A DNA stretch of 64,000 nt from Enterococcus malodoratus ATCC 43197 (GTDB taxonomy: Bacteria > Bacillota > Bacilli > Lactobacillales > Enterococcaceae). The notes under the pieces were generated by a model that did no database searches, had not been told where the DNA came from, and was given only the letters and a program-made list of their open reading frames with translations. The position numbers and the translations under genes are program-made. Location of the stretch: assembly GCF_000407185.1 (NCBI RefSeq), contig NZ_KE136483.1, forward strand, positions 682,001 through 746,000, written 5' to 3'. Shown here in pieces: positions 38,253 through 47,127 of this stretch. Numbering within the stretch: position 1 is the first letter of the stretch; each line of letters starts with the position of its first letter.

Positions 38253-39209
38253 ATGACAGACAGTATTGCAATATTGCTTCCTTGTTATAACGAAGCTATG
38301 ACAATTAAAAAGGTAATTAATGATTTTCAAAAAGAACTACCAAGTGCAGATATCTATGTTTATGACAATAATTCAACGGATGATACGTATCAGATTGCTT
38401 TGAATGAGGGAGCAATCGTCCGAAAGGAACCAAGGCAAGGTAAAGGAAATGTAATTCGTCAAATGTTCTTTGACATTGATGCAGATTTCTATTTAATGGT
38501 AGATGGCGATGATACTTATCCAGCAGAAGCCTGCCACGAGTTATTAAAAGCCTTAAAAGAAAACCGTGCAGACATGGTAATTGGTGATAGATTATCTAAT
38601 GGAACATACTTTAATGAAAATAAGAGAGCTTTCCATGACTTTGGAAATAACTTAGTTAAAAATTCAATTAATTGGCTTTATAAAGCCAATATCAAAGATG
38701 TGATGACTGGCTACAGAGGTTTTAATAGGTTATTTGTTAAAAGCTTCCCGGTCATGAGTAGCGGTTTTCAAATTGAAACTGAATTTACGATTCATTCTTT
38801 AGATAAGAGATTTAAATTAGTTGAAATACCTATTGATTACCGAGACCGGCCAGAAGGAAGCGAATCTAAACTAGATACTTTTTCTGATGGAATTAAAGTT
38901 TTGATGACAATCTTTAAAATGTGTAAAGACTATAAGCCACTTTTCTTTTTTTCAATGTGGTTCGCTCTATTTTTTATTTTGGGATTATTGGCTGGATTAC
39001 CTGTAATTAGTGAATTCATTCGAAACGGATTTATTACTAAAATTCCGTCTGCAATTTTAGCAACTGGTTTAATGATATTATCTTTATTATTGTTAGTAAC
39101 CGGGTTAATTTTAGATACTGTCGTGACTGATGACAAAAAAAATTACGAGTTGAACTTATATAAAATTTATGGAGAAAAAAATGATAGATATAAAAAGGGA
39201 CCATATTGA
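38253..39209 (+). CDS. Polyprenyl-phosphate glycosyltransferase (DPM-like GT2)
   Basis: A 318-residue protein: GT2 domain with ILLPCYNEAMTIKK, VYDNNSTDDT and LMVDGDDTYPAE (metal motif), then two C-terminal helices (about 232-254 and 270-295). It is of the dolichol-phosphate-mannose-synthase type, which makes a polyprenyl-phosphate sugar used outside the cell. It overlaps the next membrane protein by 29 nt, a natural donor-maker/user pair. ATG 38253 is chosen for AAGGAG; earlier in-frame starts are less good. Confidence 0.85.
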   Translation: MTDSIAILLPCYNEAMTIKKVINDFQKELPSADIYVYDNNSTDDTYQIALNEGAIVRKEPRQGKGNVIRQMFFDIDADFYLMVDGDDTYPAEACHELLKALKENRADMVIGDRLSNGTYFNENKRAFHDFGNNLVKNSINWLYKANIKDVMTGYRGFNRLFVKSFPVMSSGFQIETEFTIHSLDKRFKLVEIPIDYRDRPEGSESKLDTFSDGIKVLMTIFKMCKDYKPLFFFSMWFALFFILGLLAGLPVISEFIRNGFITKIPSAILATGLMILSLLLLVTGLILDTVVTDDKKNYELNLYKIYGEKNDRYKKGPY

Positions 39210-40950
39210 TAATGTTTTAGTCTTTATTTTAGCGACTATTACTTCCGTTTGTCTTCCCTATACTTTGCCACTGTCGGATATTACCATGATTAAGTCTTCC
39301 CTTATTTGGTTGATCTTAATTGTCCCAATTTATTTTTGGTATAAAGGTTCTTTAAAAAAGGTTGGACGGAGGGATTTCAGGTATTGTGTTTACCCAGCAG
39401 TACTTCTGTCAATATGTTTGAAATTAGGTAGAGATCTATCCGTTTATGGAGGGCTATCTTATAATTTTTTTAGTATAATAAAAAATTTGGTGATAGTATT
39501 TGGAGTTGCTGTTTTAATTTATTCAGTATTAATTAATCTAATAAAATACAAAAATCGTAAAACTGATAAAAATATACTGAACAGACAGTACAGTTTTCTT
39601 TTTCTATTTTGTATCTTCTTAATTGCATGGATTCCTATGTTGTTAATATTTTGGCCAGGTATATTCACTTATGACGCTGCTATGCAGATATCTCAAATAA
39701 TGAACAATAGTATTACAGAGCATCATCCGGTGATACATACATTGCTACTCAATTTTATAGTTTTAATTGGTAAATTAACCGGAAATTATTATCTTGGAGC
39801 GGCGATTCATACAATGTTTCAAATGCTGGTTTGTATCTGTGTAAATGCGTATATATGTAGTCGGCTATCTACTTTTAGAATAAATAAGTTTTTATTTTAT
39901 CTAATCCTTGTTTACTATTTGTTTTTCCCTTTAAATTTGCTGACGCCAATTTATATAACTAAAGACACCTTGTTTTCAACGTTTTTCTTACTCTTAATTT
40001 TCAAATTGTGTGAGTACTATACTCTAGAGAAAAAAGAGTTAAGCAAAAAAAGAGCTATTGAGTTGATTATTATCATCATAATGGTGGGATTATTTAGAAA
40101 TAATGCTATTTATGCATTATTGGCTACTATCCCGTTTTTACTATTAATAAAAAAAAGAAAAATACGAAAAAATTTAATTTTTGTTTTTGTGATAGGTAGT
40201 TTTTTTACAATGGTAACCAACCAAGCACTGATAACAATTACCAACGCAAAACCTGGAATGGAAGGGCAAATGTATAGTGTACCTTTACAACAACTTGCAA
40301 GAAGTTACATTCATAATCCTGATTCCTTCACAAAACAAGAAAAGAAGGAACTTTTTGCATACGTTCCTGAGGAAAATATCAAAAATTATAATCCTCGGAT
40401 ATCAGATTATGTCAAAGGTCGGTTTACTTTACAGAAAAAGCAGAATTCTACAGTGGGCTTTATAAAACTATGGATGAAAATTGGTTTGAGAAACAAAAAA
40501 AATTATATAGATGCCTTTTTGATGTTAACTCAAGGATATTGGGATCCTAATTTCCAATTTCCGGATAATCATTATAAAATACCAATTATAGAATTAAAAA
40601 GTAGAGACACTGAAATATATGGAAATTTCGATAAAAAGAGCTGGTTTCCCAAGACACGAGAGAAAATTATAAATAACTTCTATTATGAACACTCCTATAA
40701 AAAGTTATCCATCGTATCATTGTTGTTTGCACCGGGATTCATTGTATGGATGTTTATACTTTTGTTCCTTTATTCAATATACAAGGGATTTAAAGATAGT
40801 TATTTCATATTGGTTTTCTTAACAATGTACTATGGGACATTAATACTAGGTCCGGTAGCCTTGGTAAGGTATATTTACCCGTACATGCTCATTTTTCCAG
40901 TTATGCTCGTGTTTGTTCTTAATGAAAATAAAACTCAAAATAAAGTTTAA
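39181..40950 (+). CDS. Large polytopic membrane protein, probable GT-C glycosyltransferase (DUF6020-like)
   Basis: A 589-residue protein with about twelve helices. The outer segment WPGIFTYDAAMQISQI and EHHPVIHTLLL (about residues 158-190) resembles the DUF6020 family, whose acidic and histidine loop fits the GT-C fold. It likely uses the polyprenyl-phosphate sugar made by the gene before it to decorate a surface polymer. ATG 39181 with GGAG 6 nt before. It is the last gene of the AT-rich module. Confidence 0.75.
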   Translation: MIDIKRDHIDNVLVFILATITSVCLPYTLPLSDITMIKSSLIWLILIVPIYFWYKGSLKKVGRRDFRYCVYPAVLLSICLKLGRDLSVYGGLSYNFFSIIKNLVIVFGVAVLIYSVLINLIKYKNRKTDKNILNRQYSFLFLFCIFLIAWIPMLLIFWPGIFTYDAAMQISQIMNNSITEHHPVIHTLLLNFIVLIGKLTGNYYLGAAIHTMFQMLVCICVNAYICSRLSTFRINKFLFYLILVYYLFFPLNLLTPIYITKDTLFSTFFLLLIFKLCEYYTLEKKELSKKRAIELIIIIIMVGLFRNNAIYALLATIPFLLLIKKRKIRKNLIFVFVIGSFFTMVTNQALITITNAKPGMEGQMYSVPLQQLARSYIHNPDSFTKQEKKELFAYVPEENIKNYNPRISDYVKGRFTLQKKQNSTVGFIKLWMKIGLRNKKNYIDAFLMLTQGYWDPNFQFPDNHYKIPIIELKSRDTEIYGNFDKKSWFPKTREKIINNFYYEHSYKKLSIVSLLFAPGFIVWMFILLFLYSIYKGFKDSYFILVFLTMYYGTLILGPVALVRYIYPYMLIFPVMLVFVLNENKTQNKV

Positions 40951-40988
40951 CTATTCAATAAATCGTTTCCCTCCTCTTTCATTTCATG

Positions 40989-40994
40989 TATAAT
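40989..40994 (+). promoter_or_regulatory. -10 element for mltG
   Basis: Perfect TATAAT 38 nt before the mltG start. The -35 (TTCCCT about 16 nt upstream) is poor, so only the -10 is claimed. Confidence 0.4.
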
Positions 40995-41031
40995 GATTTA
41001 AGTTATGACATGAAGTAAGGAGGAGTTGTTT

Positions 41032-42771
41032 TTGTCTGAGGATCAAAACCAACACTCAGAAGAAGGATCGTTTAAAGAGCAGATCATGCGGGCTTTAGAA
41101 GAGGGTCGAAAGAATCGTGAAGTAGAGTCTACAAAAAAGCCTACTGAAGGTTCTAGCACCTCTGAAGCAAAAAAGGACACTGACGATGATGGCGACTTAG
41201 CTTCGTCTTATGAGCGTTTATTTGGCAATAGGCAAAGTAAGAAAGACACTACTGCCTCTGAGCAGAAGTCTAAACCAATTGAAAAAGAAGTTAAAAAAGA
41301 GGAACCTCCGAAAGAGAAAGAGCTTTCGATAGATAAGAGTTCCAATAGTGAGTCTAAATCAAAAGCTGAGATAAAGAAAAAGGTAGAAAAACCTGCAGCT
41401 GAAGATAAGAAAACTATTAATAAGAAAGAGCAAAAGACAGAACCTTCAAAGGCTGAAACTAAGCAGCCAACTGTTCGTCATTCAGGTACTAAAAAAACAA
41501 CTAAAGCTGTTCCTTCTATAGAGGAATCAAAGCCGAAAGATGTTAATGAGCCTAAAAATGATGAACAAGTTGAGGAAGAACCATCGATTTTTCATCGTTT
41601 AGGAGAGAAATTTGAGGAACTTCGTCATATGGATGAGGAGTTTGAAGGGGATTTAAGTGAGGAGAGCAACTTGAAACGAGCAGAACGTCGCAAAGAGGAT
41701 CGAGTCGTCCGTAAAATTGTTTATATATTGACGATCGGTATTTTGATTGTCGCTGGAGTCTTGGCAATCTCAGGCTATAATTATGTAAGTGCTGGGTTGA
41801 AGCCGTTAGATAAGAATGATAAAAAATTAGTTCAGGTGGAAGTGCCGAGCGGTTCGTCAAATCGTCAAATTGGGGATATTTTACAAGATGGCGATGTCAT
41901 TCGTGATGGAATGGTCTTTAATTTCTATACCAAATTTAAAAATTTAACGAATTTTCAGGCAGGCTATTATCAGTTTTCCCCTAATATGACATTGGATCAA
42001 ATTAGTAAGGAATTGCAACAGGGCGGAAGTGCCGAACCATTGGATGATGCTTCGAAACTAACAGTTCCTGAAGGTTATGATGTTGATAAAATTGCCGGTT
42101 TGGTCGCTAAGAAGACGGACTTTAAGAAGGAAGATTTCATCAAAGTAATGAAGGATGAAAAATTCTTCGATCAATTGAAGGCACAATATCCTGATTTATT
42201 GGGAGATGCTGCTAATGCCAAAGATGTGCGTTATCGTTTAGAAGGCTATTTGTTCCCGGCAACCTATAATGTACACAAGAATAGAAGCCTAGAAGATCTT
42301 GTGACCCAAATGGTCGATACGACGAATCAAATATTAACCCCTTATTATAGTCAAATTAAAGAAAAAGGGTTAACGGTTCAAGAAGTGATGACTCTAGCAT
42401 CGTTGGTAGAAAAAGAAGGGGTCACGCAATCCGACCGTAAGAAGATCGCACAAGTCTTCTTTAACCGAATTAAAGCGCAGATGCCTTTACAATCAGATAT
42501 TTCGATTCTTTATGCGTTAGGTGAACATAAAGAGGTTGTAACAATCAAAGATACTGAAGTAGATTCACCTTATAATCTGTATACGAATGCGGGTTATGGG
42601 CCTGGACCGTTTGATAATCCGAGTCAGGAAGCAATTCTTGCAGTTCTTGATCCAACCGAGAATGATTATATCTATTTCGTCGCAGATATCTCAACTGGTA
42701 AAGTTTATTATGCGAAGACTTACGAAGAGCATATGGAATTGGTTGAAAAATATGTCAATAAAGAGAAATAA
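41032..42771 (+). CDS. mltG: Endolytic murein transglycosylase MltG
   Basis: A 579-residue single-pass membrane enzyme that cuts nascent glycan strands in peptidoglycan. A long cytosolic tail (about 1-225) rich in Lys, Glu and Ser precedes one helix (about 229-250, VYILTIGILIVAGVLA). The YceG domain follows, with RLEGYLFPATYNV and the catalytic-type Glu in LASLVEKEGV. The start is TTG 41032, 6 nt after AAGGAGGAG; TTG 41026 touches the site. The tail is much longer than in E. coli and could recruit cell-division partners. Confidence 0.9.
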   Translation: MSEDQNQHSEEGSFKEQIMRALEEGRKNREVESTKKPTEGSSTSEAKKDTDDDGDLASSYERLFGNRQSKKDTTASEQKSKPIEKEVKKEEPPKEKELSIDKSSNSESKSKAEIKKKVEKPAAEDKKTINKKEQKTEPSKAETKQPTVRHSGTKKTTKAVPSIEESKPKDVNEPKNDEQVEEEPSIFHRLGEKFEELRHMDEEFEGDLSEESNLKRAERRKEDRVVRKIVYILTIGILIVAGVLAISGYNYVSAGLKPLDKNDKKLVQVEVPSGSSNRQIGDILQDGDVIRDGMVFNFYTKFKNLTNFQAGYYQFSPNMTLDQISKELQQGGSAEPLDDASKLTVPEGYDVDKIAGLVAKKTDFKKEDFIKVMKDEKFFDQLKAQYPDLLGDAANAKDVRYRLEGYLFPATYNVHKNRSLEDLVTQMVDTTNQILTPYYSQIKEKGLTVQEVMTLASLVEKEGVTQSDRKKIAQVFFNRIKAQMPLQSDISILYALGEHKEVVTIKDTEVDSPYNLYTNAGYGPGPFDNPSQEAILAVLDPTENDYIYFVADISTGKVYYAKTYEEHMELVEKYVNKEK

Positions 42772-42788
42772 ACAATTTACAATATAGT

Positions 42789-42847
42789 AATTACGTGGTA
42801 ATCTTTTGTGGATTAAATCTATAAAGGATTACCTTTCGTAATTTTGT
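42789..42847 (+). promoter_or_regulatory. Long two-part hairpin in the greA leader
   Basis: AATTACG (42789-42795) pairs with CGTAATT (42837-42843) and GGTAATC (42797-42803) with GATTACC (42827-42833), enclosing a 23-nt loop; TTTTG follows. It lies between mltG and greA and could act as terminator or attenuator. Confidence 0.5.
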
Positions 42848-42866
42848 TGATTGAAGGAGAAGAAGA

Positions 42867-43346
42867 ATGGTAGAAAAAACATTTCCAATGACTCTGGAAG
42901 GAAAAGAAAAACTAGAGCAGGAATTAGAAGAATTAAAAACAGTAAAACGTGGAGAAATTATTGAAAGAATTAAAATCGCTCGCAGCTTTGGCGATTTATC
43001 TGAAAACTCCGAATATGAATCTGCTAAGGATGAACAAGCGTTTGTCGAGGGACGTATCAACACTTTGGAAAATATGATCCGCTTCGCACAAATTATCGAT
43101 AACGAGAATGTTGACTCGGATGAAATTTCAATCGGGAAAACCGTTACCTTTGTTGAACTGCCTGATGATGAAGAGGAAGAATACACTATCGTAGGGAAGG
43201 CGGAAGCAGATCCACTAACTGGTAAAATCTCAAATGATTCACCAATCGCTCAAGCGTTGATTGGCAAAAGCGTTGGAGATGTTGTGACAATCGCGACTCC
43301 AGGTGGAAATATGGAAGTTAAGATCACGAATGTGAAACAAAACTAA
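42867..43346 (+). CDS. greA: Transcription elongation factor GreA
   Basis: A 159-residue factor that rescues backtracked RNA polymerase by stimulating transcript cleavage. The N-terminal coiled coil (about 10-75) has the tip acidic residues in [18 protein letters not shown], followed by the C-terminal FKBP-like domain ending PGGNMEVKI. Normal length. ATG behind GAAGGAGAAG. It is followed by a strong terminator. Confidence 0.96.
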   Translation: MVEKTFPMTLEGKEKLEQELEELKTVKRGEIIERIKIARSFGDLSENSEYESAKDEQAFVEGRINTLENMIRFAQIIDNENVDSDEISIGKTVTFVELPDDEEEEYTIVGKAEADPLTGKISNDSPIAQALIGKSVGDVVTIATPGGNMEVKITNVKQN

Positions 43347-43355
43347 GAATACGGT

Positions 43356-43385
43356 AAAGAGGCGCTGGTCGCCTCTTTTCTTTTT
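43356..43385 (+). terminator. greA terminator
   Basis: A perfect 9-bp stem AAAGAGGCG/CGCCTCTTT with loop CTGGT, then a T-rich tract. It isolates the lia genes from greA. Confidence 0.9.
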
Positions 43386-43440
43386 ATTAGTGTTTGAGGG
43401 AATAGGCGATAACGAGTCCGCTTCAGATTAGGAATCGTTT

Positions 43441-43456
43441 TGCGACTTTAGACCGA
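43441..43456 (+). promoter_or_regulatory. Candidate LiaR/CesR-type operator
   Basis: TGCGACTTTAGACCGA matches 13 of 16 positions of the CesR-type consensus TCAGHCTnnAGDCTGA that I recall for Lactococcus. It lies directly upstream of a poor -35 position (43457-43462), as expected for an activator-dependent promoter of liaFSR. Confidence 0.55.
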
Positions 43457-43485
43457 TAGTATTTGAATCTTAAAAAAAGTAGAAT
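43457..43485 (+). promoter_or_regulatory. Candidate activator-dependent promoter of liaFSR
   Basis: TAGAAT (43480-43485) with TAGTAT at the -35 place, 17 nt spacing. The weak -35 next to the inverted repeat fits activation by LiaR. Confidence 0.5.
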
Positions 43486-43520
43486 AAGGTATAGATAAAA
43501 AAGTTGGGAGGAAAGACAAA

Positions 43521-44243
43521 ATGAAAAGTCCGTGGCGCTTTTTCATTGTAATTGAAGCCTTACTTGCAATTTTCTTATTATGGCAATTATCTTCAAATCC
43601 TGCGATGTTAATCATGCTGCTCTTTGGTGTATTAAATATATATTGGGCATTGCGAAAACATCGTCGTCGAAAATTTCAATTGATCTTAGGCTCAGTAATT
43701 CTAATCATTTGTTTAGTAAACAGTCCTGCGACTTGGTTGATGTTGATTTTTGCAGTAATATTCCTTGGCCTCAAGGGATTTGAAATTGCAGGGATTTCCA
43801 TGCCAAATCATTCTTTGAAAAATAAAAAGAGTATTGTGATGGTTGAGACAACTGATCCAACTAGTCACAATGGTGAACGAAAAAAACAAAGCTGGATTGG
43901 AAATGATCGGATCGGCACACAAGTATTTGAGTGGGATGATATCAATGTGGCGATTTTAGCTGGAGATACAATTGTTGATTTAGGAAATACCTTATTACCG
44001 AAAGAAGATAGCATCGTGATCGTTCGTAAAGGATTTGGACGGACACGGATTTTGGTTCCTTATGGTATCGGAATTCTTTTTGAGCATGCGACACTATATG
44101 GAAAAGTCGATTTTGATGAGGATACGCAAGTTTTACGTAATGAAACGTTCAAGATTTACAGTGAGGATTATGACGAAAGTCCTCGTAGATTGAAAATAGT
44201 GACCAATACATTGGTTGGAGATGTCGAGGTGATCCGTGTATGA
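43521..44243 (+). CDS. liaF: LiaF, membrane inhibitor of the LiaSR system
   Basis: A 240-residue protein with about three or four N-terminal helices and a soluble C-terminal LiaF domain (about 115-240; WIGNDRIGTQVFEWDDIN, then IVRKGFGRTRILVPYGIG). In Firmicutes it restrains the LiaS kinase until the envelope is stressed. ATG behind GGGAGGAAAG. The stop overlaps liaS (ATGA). Confidence 0.92.
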   Translation: MKSPWRFFIVIEALLAIFLLWQLSSNPAMLIMLLFGVLNIYWALRKHRRRKFQLILGSVILIICLVNSPATWLMLIFAVIFLGLKGFEIAGISMPNHSLKNKKSIVMVETTDPTSHNGERKKQSWIGNDRIGTQVFEWDDINVAILAGDTIVDLGNTLLPKEDSIVIVRKGFGRTRILVPYGIGILFEHATLYGKVDFDEDTQVLRNETFKIYSEDYDESPRRLKIVTNTLVGDVEVIRV

Positions 44244-45334
44244 TGGGGAAATACTCTCGTTTACAAATTTCCCTCTACTCTGGACTTATCTCCTTTCTAT
44301 TGATTCTAACGACACTATTTTTATATATGTATGCGATTGGAAAACGGCAATTATTTGGGCAATTGTTTATTGCACGAATTTTCTATATTCCTTTATTCGT
44401 TCACATCATCGTGATTTCCCTAACTGTGAGCGCAGTCGTCTATTTTCTTGTGACTTTTTTGGAAAAACGGCAACTGGGAAAAATTGAAGGAAAATTGCAA
44501 AGTCTGGCTTCAGGCAACTATGATCAGCCCTATTTAGATGTGGCAATCTCGCAAAACAAAGAGATGCTTTTGGTGGATCATGATATCAAACGAATCAAAG
44601 AAAAACTAGTGAGTATGTCGCGAGAGCTGCAGCAACTGAGCAGTCAGCCTCAAATGGTAGATGGTACAACGAAGGAAAAGATTTTAGAGGAAGAACGGCA
44701 TCGTTTAGCCAGAGAGCTGCACGATTCGGTCTCACAGCAGCTGTTTGCGGCGATGATGATGATGTCAGCCCTAAATGAGCAGTCGCAGTATTCAGAAGAG
44801 CTAGAGCCTTATAAAAAGCAATTAGCAATGGTGGCTGATATTATTAACGCTGCTCAATCAGAAATGCGTGCGTTATTACTTCATCTACGCCCAATTAGCT
44901 TAGAAGGAAAAAGTTTGCGTCAAGGAATTGAGCAATTACTAAAAGAACTGCAAACGAAGATTCAAATTCAGTTAAAATGGGATGTACAAGATATTTGTGT
45001 TTCTGCAAGCATCGAGGATCAATTATTCCGAGTGGTCCAAGAGCTGCTTTCTAATACGTTGCGTCATGCAAAAGCAAATGAATTGGAAGTTTATTTAAAA
45101 ATTGTAGGACAAAGTATTTTATTGCGCGTCATTGACGATGGCGTTGGTTTTGAGGAGAAAGACGAACATGCCGGCAGCTATGGATTACGGAATATTCGTG
45201 AACGTATAGCTGGTGTAGGTGGTTCAACAAAAATTATTAGTTTTAAAGGACAAGGAACCAGTGTTGAGATCAAGGTACCTGTTGTAGAGGATGCCAGTCC
45301 AACTAATGAGGATTCCTTGACTGTGAACGAGTAG
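44240..45334 (+). CDS. liaS: Sensor histidine kinase LiaS
   Basis: A 364-residue membrane kinase: two helices (about 10-33 and 48-73) with a very short outer loop, a HAMP-like linker, phosphoacceptor His161 in RELHDSVSQQ (HisKA_3), and the ATPase domain with VIDDGVGF and GLRNIRERI. The tiny loop means it senses within the membrane, as known for intramembrane kinases responding to cell-wall antibiotics. Cotranscribed between liaF and liaR. Confidence 0.94.
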   Translation: MMGKYSRLQISLYSGLISFLLILTTLFLYMYAIGKRQLFGQLFIARIFYIPLFVHIIVISLTVSAVVYFLVTFLEKRQLGKIEGKLQSLASGNYDQPYLDVAISQNKEMLLVDHDIKRIKEKLVSMSRELQQLSSQPQMVDGTTKEKILEEERHRLARELHDSVSQQLFAAMMMMSALNEQSQYSEELEPYKKQLAMVADIINAAQSEMRALLLHLRPISLEGKSLRQGIEQLLKELQTKIQIQLKWDVQDICVSASIEDQLFRVVQELLSNTLRHAKANELEVYLKIVGQSILLRVIDDGVGFEEKDEHAGSYGLRNIRERIAGVGGSTKIISFKGQGTSVEIKVPVVEDASPTNEDSLTVNE

Positions 45335-45402
45335 GCAACGAAAAATCAGATTAACTTCTGGAAGGGTTAATCAATACATTAATAGGAATTAGGAGGCAGA
45401 GG

Positions 45403-46035
45403 ATGATACGAGTGTTATTAGTTGATGATCATGAAATGGTTCGTTTGGGCGTTTCTTCTTATCTATCGATTCAAGCGGATGTAGAAGTCGTTGGGGAGGC
45501 CGAAAACGGCGAGGAAGGCTACGAGAAGGCCATGGATCTTCGACCAGATGTGATATTGATGGACTTGGTGATGGAAGTAATGGATGGGATCGAATCAACC
45601 AAGAAAATTTTAAAAGAATGGCCAGAAGCAAGAATCTTAATCGTAACCAGTTTTATTGATGATGAAAAAGTCTACCCAGCAATTGAAGCTGGTGCATCTG
45701 GTTATTTACTAAAAACATCAACGGCGCACGAGATCGCCAATGCCATCCGCAAAACGTATAATGGTGAACGGGTCTTGGAACCCGAAGTAACGACTAAAAT
45801 GATGGAACAACTGTCCAATCGTAATCGTCACGTCCTTCATGAAGAATTGACGAATCGAGAACAAGAAATCTTGTTGCTGATTGCCCAAGGAATGAGCAAT
45901 CAAGAAATTGCGGATGAACTATTCATTACACTGAAAACAGTAAAAACGCATGTTTCGAATATTTTAGCGAAACTAGAAGTAGAAGATCGTACACAAGCAG
46001 CAATCTATGCATTCAAACACGGGTTAATAAAATAG
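45403..46035 (+). CDS. liaR: Response regulator LiaR
   Basis: A 210-residue NarL-family regulator. Receiver: acidic pocket Asp8-Asp9, phosphorylated Asp54 (LMDLV), Lys at the end of strand 5. C-terminal LuxR-type helix-turn-helix from [15 protein letters not shown] to [13 protein letters not shown]. It activates envelope stress genes and, in enterococci, changes in liaFSR underlie daptomycin response. ATG behind GGAGGCAGAGG, 68 nt after liaS. Confidence 0.95.
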   Translation: MIRVLLVDDHEMVRLGVSSYLSIQADVEVVGEAENGEEGYEKAMDLRPDVILMDLVMEVMDGIESTKKILKEWPEARILIVTSFIDDEKVYPAIEAGASGYLLKTSTAHEIANAIRKTYNGERVLEPEVTTKMMEQLSNRNRHVLHEELTNREQEILLLIAQGMSNQEIADELFITLKTVKTHVSNILAKLEVEDRTQAAIYAFKHGLIK

Positions 46036-46051
46036 AGAGTCCATCTCTGTT
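46021..46051 (+). terminator. Hairpin spanning the liaR stop codon
   Basis: GGGTTAATAAAA (46021-46032) pairs perfectly with TTTTATTAACCC (46040-46051). The TAG stop lies in the loop. The trailing T tract is weak (GCTCTTTG), so efficiency is uncertain. Confidence 0.6.
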
Positions 46052-46145
46052 TTATTAACCCGCTCTTTGTTATACTGAGAATTGTAAGTTTTAGGGTGTT
46101 AGTAGCAGGCAATGTAAATACAATATTAATACACGAGGAGATATC

Positions 46146-46811
46146 ATGAAGCAAAGTTTTGTCATTATTGGTTTAGGAAGATTCGGCGGGAGTATTTGTC
46201 GGACATTAGTCGAATCTGGTCAAGAAGTTTTGGCGATTGACAGCAGTGAAGATCAAGTAAATGAGTATATGAATATTGCGACTCACGCGGTTGTAGCCAA
46301 TGCACAAGATGAGATGACGTTACGGTCATTAGGAATCCGTAACTTTGACCATGTGATCGTTGCGATCGGTGAAGATATTCAAGCAAGTATTTTAGTGACG
46401 TTGATGGTCAAGGAAATGGGTGTACCGAATATTTTAGCAAAAGCGCAAAACGAGTATCATGCTCGTGTTTTAGAAAAAATTGGCGCTGATCGTGTGGTCC
46501 ATCCAGAGCGTGATATGGGGCAGCGAATTGCTCATAATTTAGTCTCTAAAAATATTTTGGATTATTTAGAGCTTTCAGATGAATTTTCTTTGGCTGAGAT
46601 TAACGTAACTAATCGAAAATTTTATGGCAAAACCTTGGATGAACTTGATTTTCGTCAGCGATTTGGCTTAAATGTAGTAGCTATTCGACGTGACCATCAA
46701 GACCCTATCGTTACGCCTCCAGCAGAAGAAGTCGTACTGAAAGACGATCATTTAGTAGTGATTGGTCGTGACGAAGACGTAGACTATTTAGATGAAAAAA
46801 TGAATGGATAG
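46146..46811 (+). CDS. KtrA/TrkA-type potassium uptake regulatory subunit
   Basis: A 221-residue RCK protein. The NAD-binding RCK_N domain starts IIGLGRFGGS (about 7-16) and ends near 130; RCK_C spans about 140-221. It gates a Ktr-type potassium channel, whose membrane subunit is not in the window. ATG behind GAGGAG. In related organisms such proteins bind c-di-AMP through RCK_C. It leads a short run with the HesB-like and GtrB-like genes. Confidence 0.9.
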   Translation: MKQSFVIIGLGRFGGSICRTLVESGQEVLAIDSSEDQVNEYMNIATHAVVANAQDEMTLRSLGIRNFDHVIVAIGEDIQASILVTLMVKEMGVPNILAKAQNEYHARVLEKIGADRVVHPERDMGQRIAHNLVSKNILDYLELSDEFSLAEINVTNRKFYGKTLDELDFRQRFGLNVVAIRRDHQDPIVTPPAEEVVLKDDHLVVIGRDEDVDYLDEKMNG

Positions 46812-46822
46812 GTGATTATCAA

Positions 46823-47116
46823 ATGAAATTGACTATAACGCCAAAAGCTCAAGAGTGGTTCAAACGCGAACTCGAATTAGGTGAGGGTCAAGGAATAAAG
46901 TTTTATGGAAAAGTATATGGCAAGACTCAAGTTCACGATGGTTTTTCAGTTGGTATGTCGGTGGATATTCCGGAAAGCCCACTTGTGGAGACAACTCTTG
47001 AGGATCAACATTTTTTTATTGAAGAAGCAGACGAATGGTTTTTTAAAGGTTATGACCTAGTTGTTGATTACGATACTGAATTAGACGAACCTAAGTATGA
47101 CTTTAACCAAATTTAG
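46823..47116 (+). CDS. HesB/YneR-like protein without cysteines
   Basis: A 97-residue protein of the HesB/IscA-like fold (MKLTITPKAQEWFKREL at the start, then FYGKVYGKTQ). The three cysteines that hold iron-sulfur clusters in true IscA proteins are all missing; there is no Cys in the protein. It therefore is unlikely to be a cluster carrier. Function unknown. It starts 12 nt after the RCK gene. Confidence 0.8.
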   Translation: MKLTITPKAQEWFKRELELGEGQGIKFYGKVYGKTQVHDGFSVGMSVDIPESPLVETTLEDQHFFIEEADEWFFKGYDLVVDYDTELDEPKYDFNQI

Positions 47117-47127
47117 GAGTGACTTGA

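Noticed and set aside
42791-43186. 131-codon minus-strand frame rich in Ser
   Set aside because: Antisense to greA, with composition that mirrors its Glu/Lys codons.
46052-46145. Possible c-di-AMP (ydaO) riboswitch before the RCK gene
   Set aside because: The gap is too short and shows no matching structure.
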